Shown: in pieces, positions 1-5,172 of the stretch
How positions within the stretch are numbered: the stretch's first letter is position 1
How the letters are laid out: each line of letters opens with the position of its first letter
NCBI GenBank assembly: GCA_945937975.1
Contig: CAMEUD010000079.1
Span: forward strand, 1-5,401
Direction of reading: 5' to 3'
DNA length: 5,401 bases
Origin: an uncultured Clostridia bacterium
GTDB taxonomy: Bacteria; Bacillota; Clostridia; Christensenellales; UBA1242
Made by a program: the position numbers and the translations under genes
The notes under the pieces: model-generated
What the model was told of the DNA's origin: nothing
What the model saw: the letters and a program-made list of their open reading frames with translations, nothing else
Database searches by the model: none

Positions 1-5
1 AAACT

Positions 6-10
6 CTCCT
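6..10 (-). promoter_or_regulatory. Shine-Dalgarno site of a gene beyond the left edge
   Basis: AGGAG reads on the minus strand and continues as AGTTT to the window edge. It matches the strong sites used by the other minus-strand genes here. The start codon would lie within a few bases outside the window. Confidence 0.45.
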
Positions 11-32
11 ATAAAATTACACTATATATTCT

Positions 33-38
33 ATTATA
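33..38 (-). promoter_or_regulatory. Possible -10 box for the next minus-strand gene
   Basis: A perfect TATAAT reads on the minus strand, about 23 bases upstream of an AGGAG site. No good -35 is seen at 16-18 bases; the hexamer at 17-base spacing is TCTTTA. There is no TGn extension. Perfect -10 matches occur by chance in DNA this AT-rich, so this is only a candidate. Confidence 0.3.
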
Positions 39-69
39 AAAGGAGTGTTTTGTGATAAAGATAAAAAAT

Positions 70-885
70 CTATTTTTGTCGAATAAAGTCGTTATATGAA
101 TTTGCAAGTTTAACATAATCAATTGTTGAAAGTTGTTCTGCCCTTGCACTTGGGTCTATTTTTGCATTATTCAAAATGGTAACCACTTCATCTTTTGAAA
201 TGTTAAGCCCACTTGATAGGTTGTTTAATATTGTTTTTCTTCTCATTGCAAAACTTGAATGAACTATTTTTGAAAACATATCTTTGTCTGCATCGTATTT
301 ATTTTTTACAATTTGAATATTAACAACAGCCGAGTCAACATTTGGCATTGGCGTAAACATTTTTCTTGAAACATTGCGTGTTATTCTCACATTTCCAAAA
401 AAGTCTAACATAATTGTTATAATGCCATAGTCCTTTCCACTTTTTGCAACAAGTCTATCTGCAACTTCTTTTTGAACCATAACAGTAATTGACTTAACTC
501 TTTGAGTGTTTTCAATAAATTTAAAAATAAGTGGCGTTGTTATATAATATGGCAAATTTGCAATTATAGAATATTCGCCATCAAAATTATTTTCAATTTC
601 TTTTATATCTGTTTTTAAAGCATCTTTAAATATTATTTTTGAATTATTTATTTCTTTTAAATTTTCAGTTAATATTTCTTTTAAATTTTCATCAATTTCA
701 TAACTTACAACTTTTTTTGCATACTTTGCAATAATCTTTGTAAGTGTGCCTGCCCCAGGGCCTATTTCAAGGACTTCATCTTCTTTTGTAATGCCACTAT
801 CACAGACAATTGCATTTAATAAATTTGTGTCAAAAATAAAATTTTGACCGAATTTTTTATTAAATTTAAAATTATTTAATTCCAT
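70..885 (-). CDS. rsmA: 16S rRNA (adenine1518-N6/adenine1519-N6)-dimethyltransferase RsmA (KsgA)
   Basis: RsmA dimethylates the two adjacent adenines in the helix 45 loop of 16S rRNA (A1518 and A1519, E. coli numbering) late in 30S assembly, using S-adenosylmethionine. The 271-residue length is normal for the family. Visible signatures are GQNF near residue 13, the SAM-binding EIGPGAGTLT at 40-49, the acidic D88, the catalytic NLPYY at 110-114 followed by ITTP, PMPNVDSAV at 179-187, and FAMRRKT at 212-218 with RAEQL at 248-252 in the C-terminal helical domain. No key residue is missing. The ATG start at 885 is supported by GGAG at 891-894, five bases upstream. The gene lies 11 bases after tatD and should share its transcript. 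In Bacillus and many Clostridia rnmV sits between these two genes; it is absent here. The stop is TAG. Confidence 0.97.
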   Translation of the reverse strand: MELNNFKFNKKFGQNFIFDTNLLNAIVCDSGITKEDEVLEIGPGAGTLTKIIAKYAKKVVSYEIDENLKEILTENLKEINNSKIIFKDALKTDIKEIENNFDGEYSIIANLPYYITTPLIFKFIENTQRVKSITVMVQKEVADRLVAKSGKDYGIITIMLDFFGNVRITRNVSRKMFTPMPNVDSAVVNIQIVKNKYDADKDMFSKIVHSSFAMRRKTILNNLSSGLNISKDEVVTILNNAKIDPSARAEQLSTIDYVKLANSYNDFIRQK

Positions 886-896
886 TTTTTCTCCAA

Positions 897-1667
897 TTAA
901 ATATTAAATATTTTTTTTGTATTATTTTCTATTATTTTCTCTAATTTATTTTTTGAAATATTTTTTATTTCAAACATTTTTTCAAAAATTAAATCAATAT
1001 TTTTTGGTTCATTTATTGTGCCACGAAGTGGAACAGGAGCCATATATGGGCAATCAGTTTCTGTTAATATCTTATCTAATGGTGTTTGCTTTACAATTTC
1101 CCTTAAACTGTTTGCATTATTAAAAGTTATTGCTCCACCATAAGAAACATAAAAACCCATTTTATTTATTTCACAAAGCACTTCTTTTGAACCATGAAAA
1201 CAATGAAATATTCCACCCTTTTTTATTTTGTCTTTATACTTTCTTACAATATCCAATGTATCGCCCATTGCATCACGAGTGTGAATTACTATTGGCAAGT
1301 CAAGTTCGTTTGCAAGTTCAATTTGTTTTATAAAACATTGCTTTTGTGCTTCTTTGTTATCTTGCACAAAATGATAATCAAGACCAATTTCCCCAATCGC
1401 AACAACTTTTTTATTGTTCTTTGCAAGTTCTCTTAACTTGTCCAAAATATCATCATTAAATGTGTTTGCATCATCTGGGTGAACACCAATAACTGCGAAA
1501 ACATTGTCATATTCGTTTGCTATTTCAACAGCTTTTACACTACTTGAAAGACTTGCACCAACGCATACCAACTTTTTTACATTATGCTCTTTTGCTCTTT
1601 CTATTATGTCTTTTGTGTCATTTTCTAATTGCTCATCGTTTAGGTGGCAATGTGTGTCTATTAACAT
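897..1667 (-). CDS. tatD: TatD family metal-dependent hydrolase (deoxyribonuclease)
   Basis: TatD-family proteins are metal-dependent hydrolases of the amidohydrolase superfamily; characterised members are 3'-5' DNA/RNA exonucleases. This one is the YabD-type copy found next to rsmA in Firmicutes. From the ATG at 1667 it has 256 residues, the usual length. Metal ligands are all visible: H6 and H8 in DTHCHL, E93 in GEIGLDYH, H129 in IHTRD, H155 in FHCFHG and D205 in TETDCPYMAP, followed by the family's RGTINEP at 215-221. A TTG codon at 1679 could add four residues, but GGAG at 1674-1677 lies seven bases before the ATG, overlaps that extension, and the promoter places the RNA start at about 1677-1680, so the ATG is preferred. 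It is the first gene of a tatD-rsmA operon. The exact in vivo substrate is not deducible from sequence. Confidence 0.95.
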   Translation of the reverse strand: MLIDTHCHLNDEQLENDTKDIIERAKEHNVKKLVCVGASLSSSVKAVEIANEYDNVFAVIGVHPDDANTFNDDILDKLRELAKNNKKVVAIGEIGLDYHFVQDNKEAQKQCFIKQIELANELDLPIVIHTRDAMGDTLDIVRKYKDKIKKGGIFHCFHGSKEVLCEINKMGFYVSYGGAITFNNANSLREIVKQTPLDKILTETDCPYMAPVPLRGTINEPKNIDLIFEKMFEIKNISKNKLEKIIENNTKKIFNI

Positions 1668-1673
1668 ATTTTT

Positions 1674-1677
1674 CTCC
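1674..1677 (-). promoter_or_regulatory. Shine-Dalgarno site that fixes the tatD start
   Basis: GGAG on the minus strand is followed by AAAAAT and then ATG (1665-1667). The upstream TTG at 1677-1679 overlaps this site and is too close to the predicted RNA 5' end to be an efficient start. Confidence 0.75.
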
Positions 1678-1684
1678 AATAAAA

Positions 1685-1714
1685 ATTATACCTTATACTT
1701 CTTGTATAAGTCAA
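1685..1714 (-). promoter_or_regulatory. Sigma-A type promoter of tatD-rsmA
   Basis: On the minus strand TTGACT (1709-1714, 5 of 6 against TTGACA) and TATAAT (1685-1690, 6 of 6) are separated by 18 bases. The predicted RNA start, about 1677-1680, leaves only about 10-13 bases before the tatD ATG, just enough for the GGAG site. This is the best promoter match in the window and points to vegetative expression of tatD and rsmA. The spacer contains the palindrome described separately. Confidence 0.72.
1692..1710. promoter_or_regulatory. Perfect inverted repeat inside the tatD promoter (candidate operator)
   Basis: CTTATAC (1692-1698) and GTATAAG (1704-1710) are exact reverse complements around a TTCTT interval. 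The palindrome fills the spacer of the tatD promoter and overlaps two bases of its -35. A further TTATAC at 1686-1691 overlaps the -10, giving two direct copies and one inverted copy of the half-site. Such a placement is typical of a repressor or a MerR-like regulator site, but no regulator gene is in the window, and AT-rich palindromes also arise by chance. Confidence 0.45.
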
Positions 1715-1721
1715 GTTTTCG

Positions 1722-1730
1722 CATACCTTA
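1722..1730 (+). promoter_or_regulatory. Possible sporulation-type -10 element for spmAB
   Basis: CATACCTTA on the plus strand resembles the CATA-type -10 boxes of sporulation sigma factors (sigma-E CATACAnT, sigma-K CATAnnnTA). In Bacillus subtilis, spmAB belongs to a sigma-E dependent operon, so such an element would make sense. It lies 25 bases before the spmA start. No convincing matching -35 is seen; TTGTATA at 1703-1709 is at best a partial match. No good sigma-A promoter was found for spmA either. Confidence 0.25.
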
Positions 1731-1754
1731 GACCTTTTTAACATATATTTTTAT

Positions 1755-2321
1755 ATGAATATAATTTGGACAAGTTTAATGATATTAAGTTTGTTTACGC
1801 TTATTATCGTTTCGCCAAACTTAATAATTTCAGCAATGATAGACACAAGCAAAAGTTGTGTTTCTTTGTGTATTGACTTACTGGCGATTTATGCTGTTTG
1901 GCTTGCAATACTTGAAATTGTTGACAAATGTGGGCTTGGCGAAAAGTTGGCGAATCTACTAAATAAACCCATTAAAAAAATTTTTAAACTAACAGACAAA
2001 AATCAAATAAAATATGTTGCAATGAACTTATCTTGCAACCTACTTGGGCTTGGAAATGCAAGCACACCAAGTGGAATTGAAGCAATTCGCCTTATGGACA
2101 AAGATTTACCCAAAACAAGATTTGCAATGCTTATGCTACTTGTTATAAATGCAATGGGACTGCAATTATTCCCCACAACAATAATAGGTTTAAGAGCAAA
2201 CTTACAATCATTAAACCCAAGCGATATAATTTTGCCAACATTTCTTTCAACAATTATTCCAACCATTGTTTGTATTTTGTTTTTGCATTTAGTTTATAAA
2301 TTTAAGGAAAAGAACAAATGA
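1755..2321 (+). CDS. spmA: Spore maturation protein A (SpmA), nucleoside-recognition (Gate) domain membrane protein
   Basis: SpmA and SpmB are paired integral membrane proteins needed for full dehydration of the spore core, and so for spore heat resistance, in Bacillus and Clostridium; their transported substrate is unknown. The 188-residue product is close to the Bacillus SpmA length (about 196). Hydrophobic segments lie at roughly residues 1-25, 36-56, 121-145 and 158-182. The family hallmark is the asparagine/glycine-rich stretch at 91-107 (NLSCNLLGLGNASTPSG), followed by LFPTTIIGLR at 138-147. The ATG at 1755 is chosen because the N-terminal NIIW matches the family start and no upstream in-frame start exists, yet it has no Shine-Dalgarno site. 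The gene is divergent from tatD and its TGA stop overlaps the spmB start as ATGA, implying coupled translation. Homologues also occur in non-sporulating bacteria. Confidence 0.92.
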   Translation: MNIIWTSLMILSLFTLIIVSPNLIISAMIDTSKSCVSLCIDLLAIYAVWLAILEIVDKCGLGEKLANLLNKPIKKIFKLTDKNQIKYVAMNLSCNLLGLGNASTPSGIEAIRLMDKDLPKTRFAMLMLLVINAMGLQLFPTTIIGLRANLQSLNPSDIILPTFLSTIIPTIVCILFLHLVYKFKEKNK

Positions 2322-2824
2322 GTGTGTATATTATTCCAATACTAATCTTGGCACTAATCATATATGCAACAATAAAAAAAGTTAATGTTTATAGTTGCTT
2401 CACTTGTGGTGCAAAAAAGTCTTTTGATTTGGTGCTTTCAATATTCCCCTACATTGCATCAATTATGATTTGTGTAATGCTATTTCGTTTGTCGGGTCTT
2501 GCTATGCTTCTTGTAAAAATACTTTCGCCACTATTCAATATTTTGGGTATTCCAACCGAAGTTTGTGAGTTGGTTTTGCTTCGACCATTTACTGGGAGTG
2601 GCAGTCTATCACTACTTTCTGACATTATAAAAACTTATGGTGCTGATAGTTACATATCAAGGTGTGCATGCTCTATTATGGGAAGCAGTGAAACAATTTT
2701 TTATGTTTCCAGCGTATACTTTGCTGGCAGTAAAATAAAAAATATCACACCAGCAATTTTGGTTGCCCTTGTTGGTAACCTATTTAGTGCGATACTTTCT
2801 TGTCTTTTTTGTAAAATAATCTAA
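2318..2824 (+). CDS. spmB: Spore maturation protein B (SpmB), nucleoside-recognition (Gate) domain membrane protein
   Basis: This is the partner of SpmA in spore core dehydration, presumably acting in the same membrane complex. At 168 residues it is slightly shorter than Bacillus SpmB (about 178). Hydrophobic segments lie near residues 3-19, 38-66, 68-90 and 143-165. Family motifs are RPFTGSGSL at 89-97 and the conserved GADSYISR at 108-115 leading into SIMGSSETIFYV at 119-130. It carries eight cysteines, including a CFTC pair at 27-30. The ATG at 2318 overlaps the spmA stop (ATGA) and is preceded by AAGGAA at 2304-2309. Its TAA stop interlocks with the TAG stop of rsmI on the other strand, so there is no room for a terminator. 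No third gene such as dacB accompanies the pair. Confidence 0.93.
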   Translation: MSVYIIPILILALIIYATIKKVNVYSCFTCGAKKSFDLVLSIFPYIASIMICVMLFRLSGLAMLLVKILSPLFNILGIPTEVCELVLLRPFTGSGSLSLLSDIIKTYGADSYISRCACSIMGSSETIFYVSSVYFAGSKIKNITPAILVALVGNLFSAILSCLFCKII

Positions 2825-3630
2825 ATATTTAAAGTTAAAGCAATTTGATAAACTTCATTTTTTGCCAATTTCCTATTTTTTGCAACTGTTTTTATTGCAT
2901 CATTTTTGCTTAGTCCTTGGTTTATATATTGCAAAAGTTCATCTTCAATAGAAATTTCTTCTTTTTTTTCTTGTTGTTCTTTATTCCCTTCCACAATCAA
3001 AACATATTCACCTTTTGGTTCAATGTCTTCAAATTCGCCCAATGTAAAATGTATAACTTTCTCATGAATTTTTGTAATTTCATTCACAAGGCATGCTTTT
3101 CTTTCTCCAAGATTTTGATATAAAAATTCAATATCTTTTTTCACATTATATGGCGAAACATAAAAAATTAAAGTTGTTTCATAATTTTTGTATTTTTCTA
3201 TTTGAATTTTTCGTTGTTTGTTTTGTTCTTGCAAAAATCCCACAAATGTAAAACTTGAACTATCCATACCAGAAAGTAGTAGTGCAGATAAACTTGCCGA
3301 TGCACCAGGGACAACTGTGTATTCAATGTTATTTTCAATAAGTTTATCAATAAGTATTTGCCCTGGGTCAGAAATAACCGGCATACCTGCATCACTTATA
3401 ACTGCAATATTCTTATTTTGCTTTGCAAGTGCAATTATTCCATCAGCACTAGATTTTTCATTAAATTTGTGATATGCAATTAATTTTTTTGATATTTGAT
3501 AATGATTTAATAGTTTTAAAGAATTTCGTGTGTCTTCGCACGCAATAACATCAACTTCTTTCAAAACATCAAGCGCCCTTATTGTTATATCTTTTAAATT
3601 CCCAATCGGCGTTGCAACAAAATATATCAT
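2821..3630 (-). CDS. rsmI: 16S rRNA (cytidine1402-2'-O)-methyltransferase RsmI
   Basis: RsmI transfers a methyl group from S-adenosylmethionine to the 2'-OH of C1402 in the decoding centre of 16S rRNA. It belongs to the SAM-dependent tetrapyrrole-methylase-like fold. The 269 residues are a little below the usual 280-290. Visible motifs are VATPIGNLKDIT at 5-16, ACEDTR at 30-35, YHKFNE at 53-58, VISDAGMPVISDPG at 77-90 and VVPGASA at 106-112. The C-terminal part, about 228-269, matches the small helical domain usual in RsmI. Two normally conserved spots differ: the usual RE(L/I)TK reads NEITK at 183-187, and the usual GFLP reads GFLQ at 131-134. The ATG at 3630 has AGGAG at 3636-3640, which overlaps the TAG stop of trmN6. 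It is the last gene of the holB-ricT-trmN6-rsmI operon and converges on spmB. Confidence 0.96.
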   Translation of the reverse strand: MIYFVATPIGNLKDITIRALDVLKEVDVIACEDTRNSLKLLNHYQISKKLIAYHKFNEKSSADGIIALAKQNKNIAVISDAGMPVISDPGQILIDKLIENNIEYTVVPGASASLSALLLSGMDSSSFTFVGFLQEQNKQRKIQIEKYKNYETTLIFYVSPYNVKKDIEFLYQNLGERKACLVNEITKIHEKVIHFTLGEFEDIEPKGEYVLIVEGNKEQQEKKEEISIEDELLQYINQGLSKNDAIKTVAKNRKLAKNEVYQIALTLNI

Positions 3631-3635
3631 AATTT

Positions 3636-3640
3636 CTCCT
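3636..3640 (-). promoter_or_regulatory. Shine-Dalgarno site of rsmI overlapping the trmN6 stop
   Basis: TTAGGAG on the minus strand contains both the trmN6 stop codon TAG (3639-3641) and the AGGAG site for rsmI, five bases before its ATG. A ribosome ending on trmN6 would sit on the rsmI site, which favours coupled translation. Confidence 0.7.
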
Positions 3641-4361
3641 AACTATCTCTATATAGTTTTTGAATGGTTGTAACATAGTCGCCATCAAGGTTGTTTGTTA
3701 CAAGTGTTGGCAAAATTTTTACTCCACACTTTCCACCCTTATGACATTCTAAATACACTGTGTTTGCATTTTTATTTATTGTTGGTTGTGCAAAAAACAT
3801 TCGCTTTGGTGTTAAATTGTATTTATCTAGCAAAACAAAAATTTCATCAAGTCTTTGTGCTGGATAAACAAAATAGAATTTGCCACCAAACTTTAACATT
3901 TTACTTGCACAACAAATAAGTTCTTCCAAAGTAAGATATTGTTCGTGCTTTGCAATAGCAATTTCTTCTTTTTCACTTTTCTTGCATACATCATTTTTAT
4001 AATATGGTGGATTGGAATAAACAACACTTACTGGCTTTGTGATATGGTTTTTGTAATTTTGGATTTTATCACATATAATTTCAACATTGTTCATTTTGTT
4101 AAATTCAAAATTTAATTTTGTAAGATTTGCATATTTTTCCTGCATTTCAAAACAAACGATTTTTTGTGGCTTGCATTTGTAATTTACAAGAACCGAAATA
4201 ACTCCACTGCCCGAGCCAATTTCTACGCAAATATCTTTGTGAGTTGCTTTTATAAAGTTTGACAAAATAACGCTATCACTTGTAAAAGCGTAGCCATCAA
4301 CATATTGATATAATTTTAACCCATCTAAATTTAGGTCATCAAGTCGTAAACTATTTGTCAT
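3639..4361 (-). CDS. trmN6: tRNA1(Val) (adenine37-N6)-methyltransferase TrmN6 (YabB/YfiC family)
   Basis: This class I SAM-dependent N6-adenine methyltransferase belongs to the family whose E. coli member (YfiC/TrmN6) methylates A37 of tRNA1(Val). From the ATG at 4361 it has 240 residues, close to the family's roughly 245. It shows the N-terminal RLDDL typical of YabB proteins, the SAM-binding motif EIGSGSGVIS at 47-56, the acidic E72 after beta-strand 2, the catalytic NPPY at 117-120, and the C-terminal KGG at 208-210. An upstream TTG at 4370 would add three residues; neither start has a strong Shine-Dalgarno site, so the more common ATG is preferred. Either start overlaps the end of ricT by 11 or 20 bases, implying translation coupled to ricT. 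Position after holB-ricT matches Bacillus yabB, though yabA, which lies between there, is missing. The specific tRNA target is inferred from the family. Confidence 0.9.
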   Translation of the reverse strand: MTNSLRLDDLNLDGLKLYQYVDGYAFTSDSVILSNFIKATHKDICVEIGSGSGVISVLVNYKCKPQKIVCFEMQEKYANLTKLNFEFNKMNNVEIICDKIQNYKNHITKPVSVVYSNPPYYKNDVCKKSEKEEIAIAKHEQYLTLEELICCASKMLKFGGKFYFVYPAQRLDEIFVLLDKYNLTPKRMFFAQPTINKNANTVYLECHKGGKCGVKILPTLVTNNLDGDYVTTIQKLYRDS

Positions 4362-5172
4362 TTTTTTCAAACTTAATTTGCCCTACTTCATATTCTTTTA
4401 GTTCAGTTGTGTCACCTTTAATAAATTTTACTTGAACTTTCTTTTTGAGTAAGTTATTATAAACAACTTGTCCTTTCCCATCTGGAGTTTCAACAATTGA
4501 ATTAACTTTTGGCATTTGCTTCAAAAGTTCCACATAACCATCATTTTCATAAGATAAGCAACACATAAGTCGTCCACAAAGTCCACTTATGTTTGCTGGA
4601 TTTAAACTTAATCCCTGATTTTTTGCCATTTTTATTGTTGAATGTTCAAAATCTTTTAAAAATAAATTACAGCATACTTGTCTGCCACAAGGTCCAATTC
4701 CCCCAAGTAATTGAGTTTCGTTTCTTGAACCAATTTGTCTTAACTCAATTCTAATTTTAAAGCAATTTGCAAGTTCTTTTACAAGTTCCCTAAAATCAAC
4801 TCTATCATCACTTGTAAAGTTAATTATAACTTTGCTTCTTTCCAAATTAAGTTCGGCAGAAACAATTTTCATATCAAGTTTAAGTTTGTCAGCCAAAAAT
4901 TCTGTTTTGGCTTTTATTTCTTTTTGCTTTTCCAAATTTTCTTTTTTTTGTGCAATATCTTTTTCGGTTGCAAGTCTTAAAACATTTTTTAATTTGTCTT
5001 TTAATTCATTTTCATCAATATAAGTAATTTCACTGCTGACATAACCTAATTCACTTCCACGAACAGTGTCAACAACAACTGCATCATTTAATTTTAAATC
5101 TAAACCATTTGGAGAAAATGTATAAGTCTTCCCTTCATCTTCATATCTAATTTCAACTTTTGCTATTTGCAT
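4351..5172 (-). CDS. ricT: PSP1 domain protein RicT (YaaT), RNase Y specificity factor
   Basis: RicT joins RicA (YmcA) and RicF (YlbF) in the Fe-S containing Ric complex that directs RNase Y to selected mRNAs in Bacillus and affects sporulation, competence and biofilm formation. The 273 residues match the usual size. The N-terminal part has the family's LNDAVVVDTVRGSELGYV at 28-45, and residues about 55-92 are charged and probably coiled-coil. The PSP1 core shows two cysteine clusters, GPCGRQVCC (C162, C167, C168) and GLCGRLMCC (C199, C204, C205), equivalent to those that bind Fe-S clusters in Bacillus RicT. All six are present. The ATG at 5172 is preceded by GGAGG at 5183-5187, and the gene overlaps the end of holB by 10 bases. 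The partners RicA and RicF are not in the window. Confidence 0.95.
   Translation of the reverse strand: MQIAKVEIRYEDEGKTYTFSPNGLDLKLNDAVVVDTVRGSELGYVSSEITYIDENELKDKLKNVLRLATEKDIAQKKENLEKQKEIKAKTEFLADKLKLDMKIVSAELNLERSKVIINFTSDDRVDFRELVKELANCFKIRIELRQIGSRNETQLLGGIGPCGRQVCCNLFLKDFEHSTIKMAKNQGLSLNPANISGLCGRLMCCLSYENDGYVELLKQMPKVNSIVETPDGKGQVVYNNLLKKKVQVKFIKGDTTELKEYEVGQIKFEKNDK

Larger units (their letters stand above)
1..50. repeat. Imperfect inverted repeat (arms 1-10 and 41-50)
   Basis: The left arm AAACTCTCCT and right arm AGGAGTGTTT are reverse complements at 9 of 10 positions, with a 30-base AT-rich interval. In a minus-strand RNA reading through from rsmA, the arms would pair and cover the AGGAG Shine-Dalgarno site at 6-10. 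The left arm touches the window edge, so the repeat may be longer. Confidence 0.45.
1..69. other. Non-coding spacer downstream of rsmA
   Basis: This AT-rich stretch follows the rsmA stop and contains no credible gene on either strand. No hairpin followed by a T run ends rsmA here, so I call no terminator. It holds a TATAAT box on the minus strand (33-38), an AGGAG Shine-Dalgarno site on the minus strand (6-10) and an imperfect inverted repeat (1-10 with 41-50). Together these suggest the leader of another minus-strand gene that begins just outside the left edge. In Bacillus the genes after rsmA are yabG and veg, but the identity of the next gene cannot be seen here. Confidence 0.6.

Noticed and set aside
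41..99. Short plus-strand frame starting GTG at 52 after AGGAGTGTTTT
   Set aside because: It encodes only about 15 residues, ends at a TGA inside the antisense of rsmA, and the AGGAG is part of the inverted repeat.
1668..1679. Four-residue N-terminal extension of TatD from a TTG start at 1679
   Set aside because: The TTG overlaps the GGAG site of the downstream ATG and lies at the predicted RNA 5' end. TatD proteins usually begin right before the DTHCHL motif.
917..1741. Several plus-strand frames of 67-80 codons opposite tatD
   Set aside because: They are rich in Phe, Leu, Tyr, His and Cys, as expected from the antisense of AT-rich coding DNA, they overlap one another, and a complete TatD with all metal ligands lies on the other strand.
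2003..2266. 87-codon minus-strand frame opposite spmA
   Set aside because: It is a shadow of the SpmA core motif region and matches no known protein pattern.
2761..2780. Hairpin GGTTGCC-CTTGTT-GGTAACC near the end of spmB, considered as a terminator for spmAB
   Set aside because: The stem is 7 bp with one G-U pair and lies inside coding sequence. It is followed by TATTTAGTG, not a T run. On the minus strand it has an A-C mismatch and also no T run.
3198..3472. Frames of 65 and 84 codons within rsmI, one on each strand
   Set aside because: Both are alternative frames across the conserved RsmI SAM-binding motifs, which explain the sequence fully.
4362..4370. TTG start of trmN6 at 4370
   Set aside because: It is not excluded, but it is a rarer start with only a weak AGGG 10 bases upstream. 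The ATG at 4361 loses only three residues and keeps the family N-terminus.
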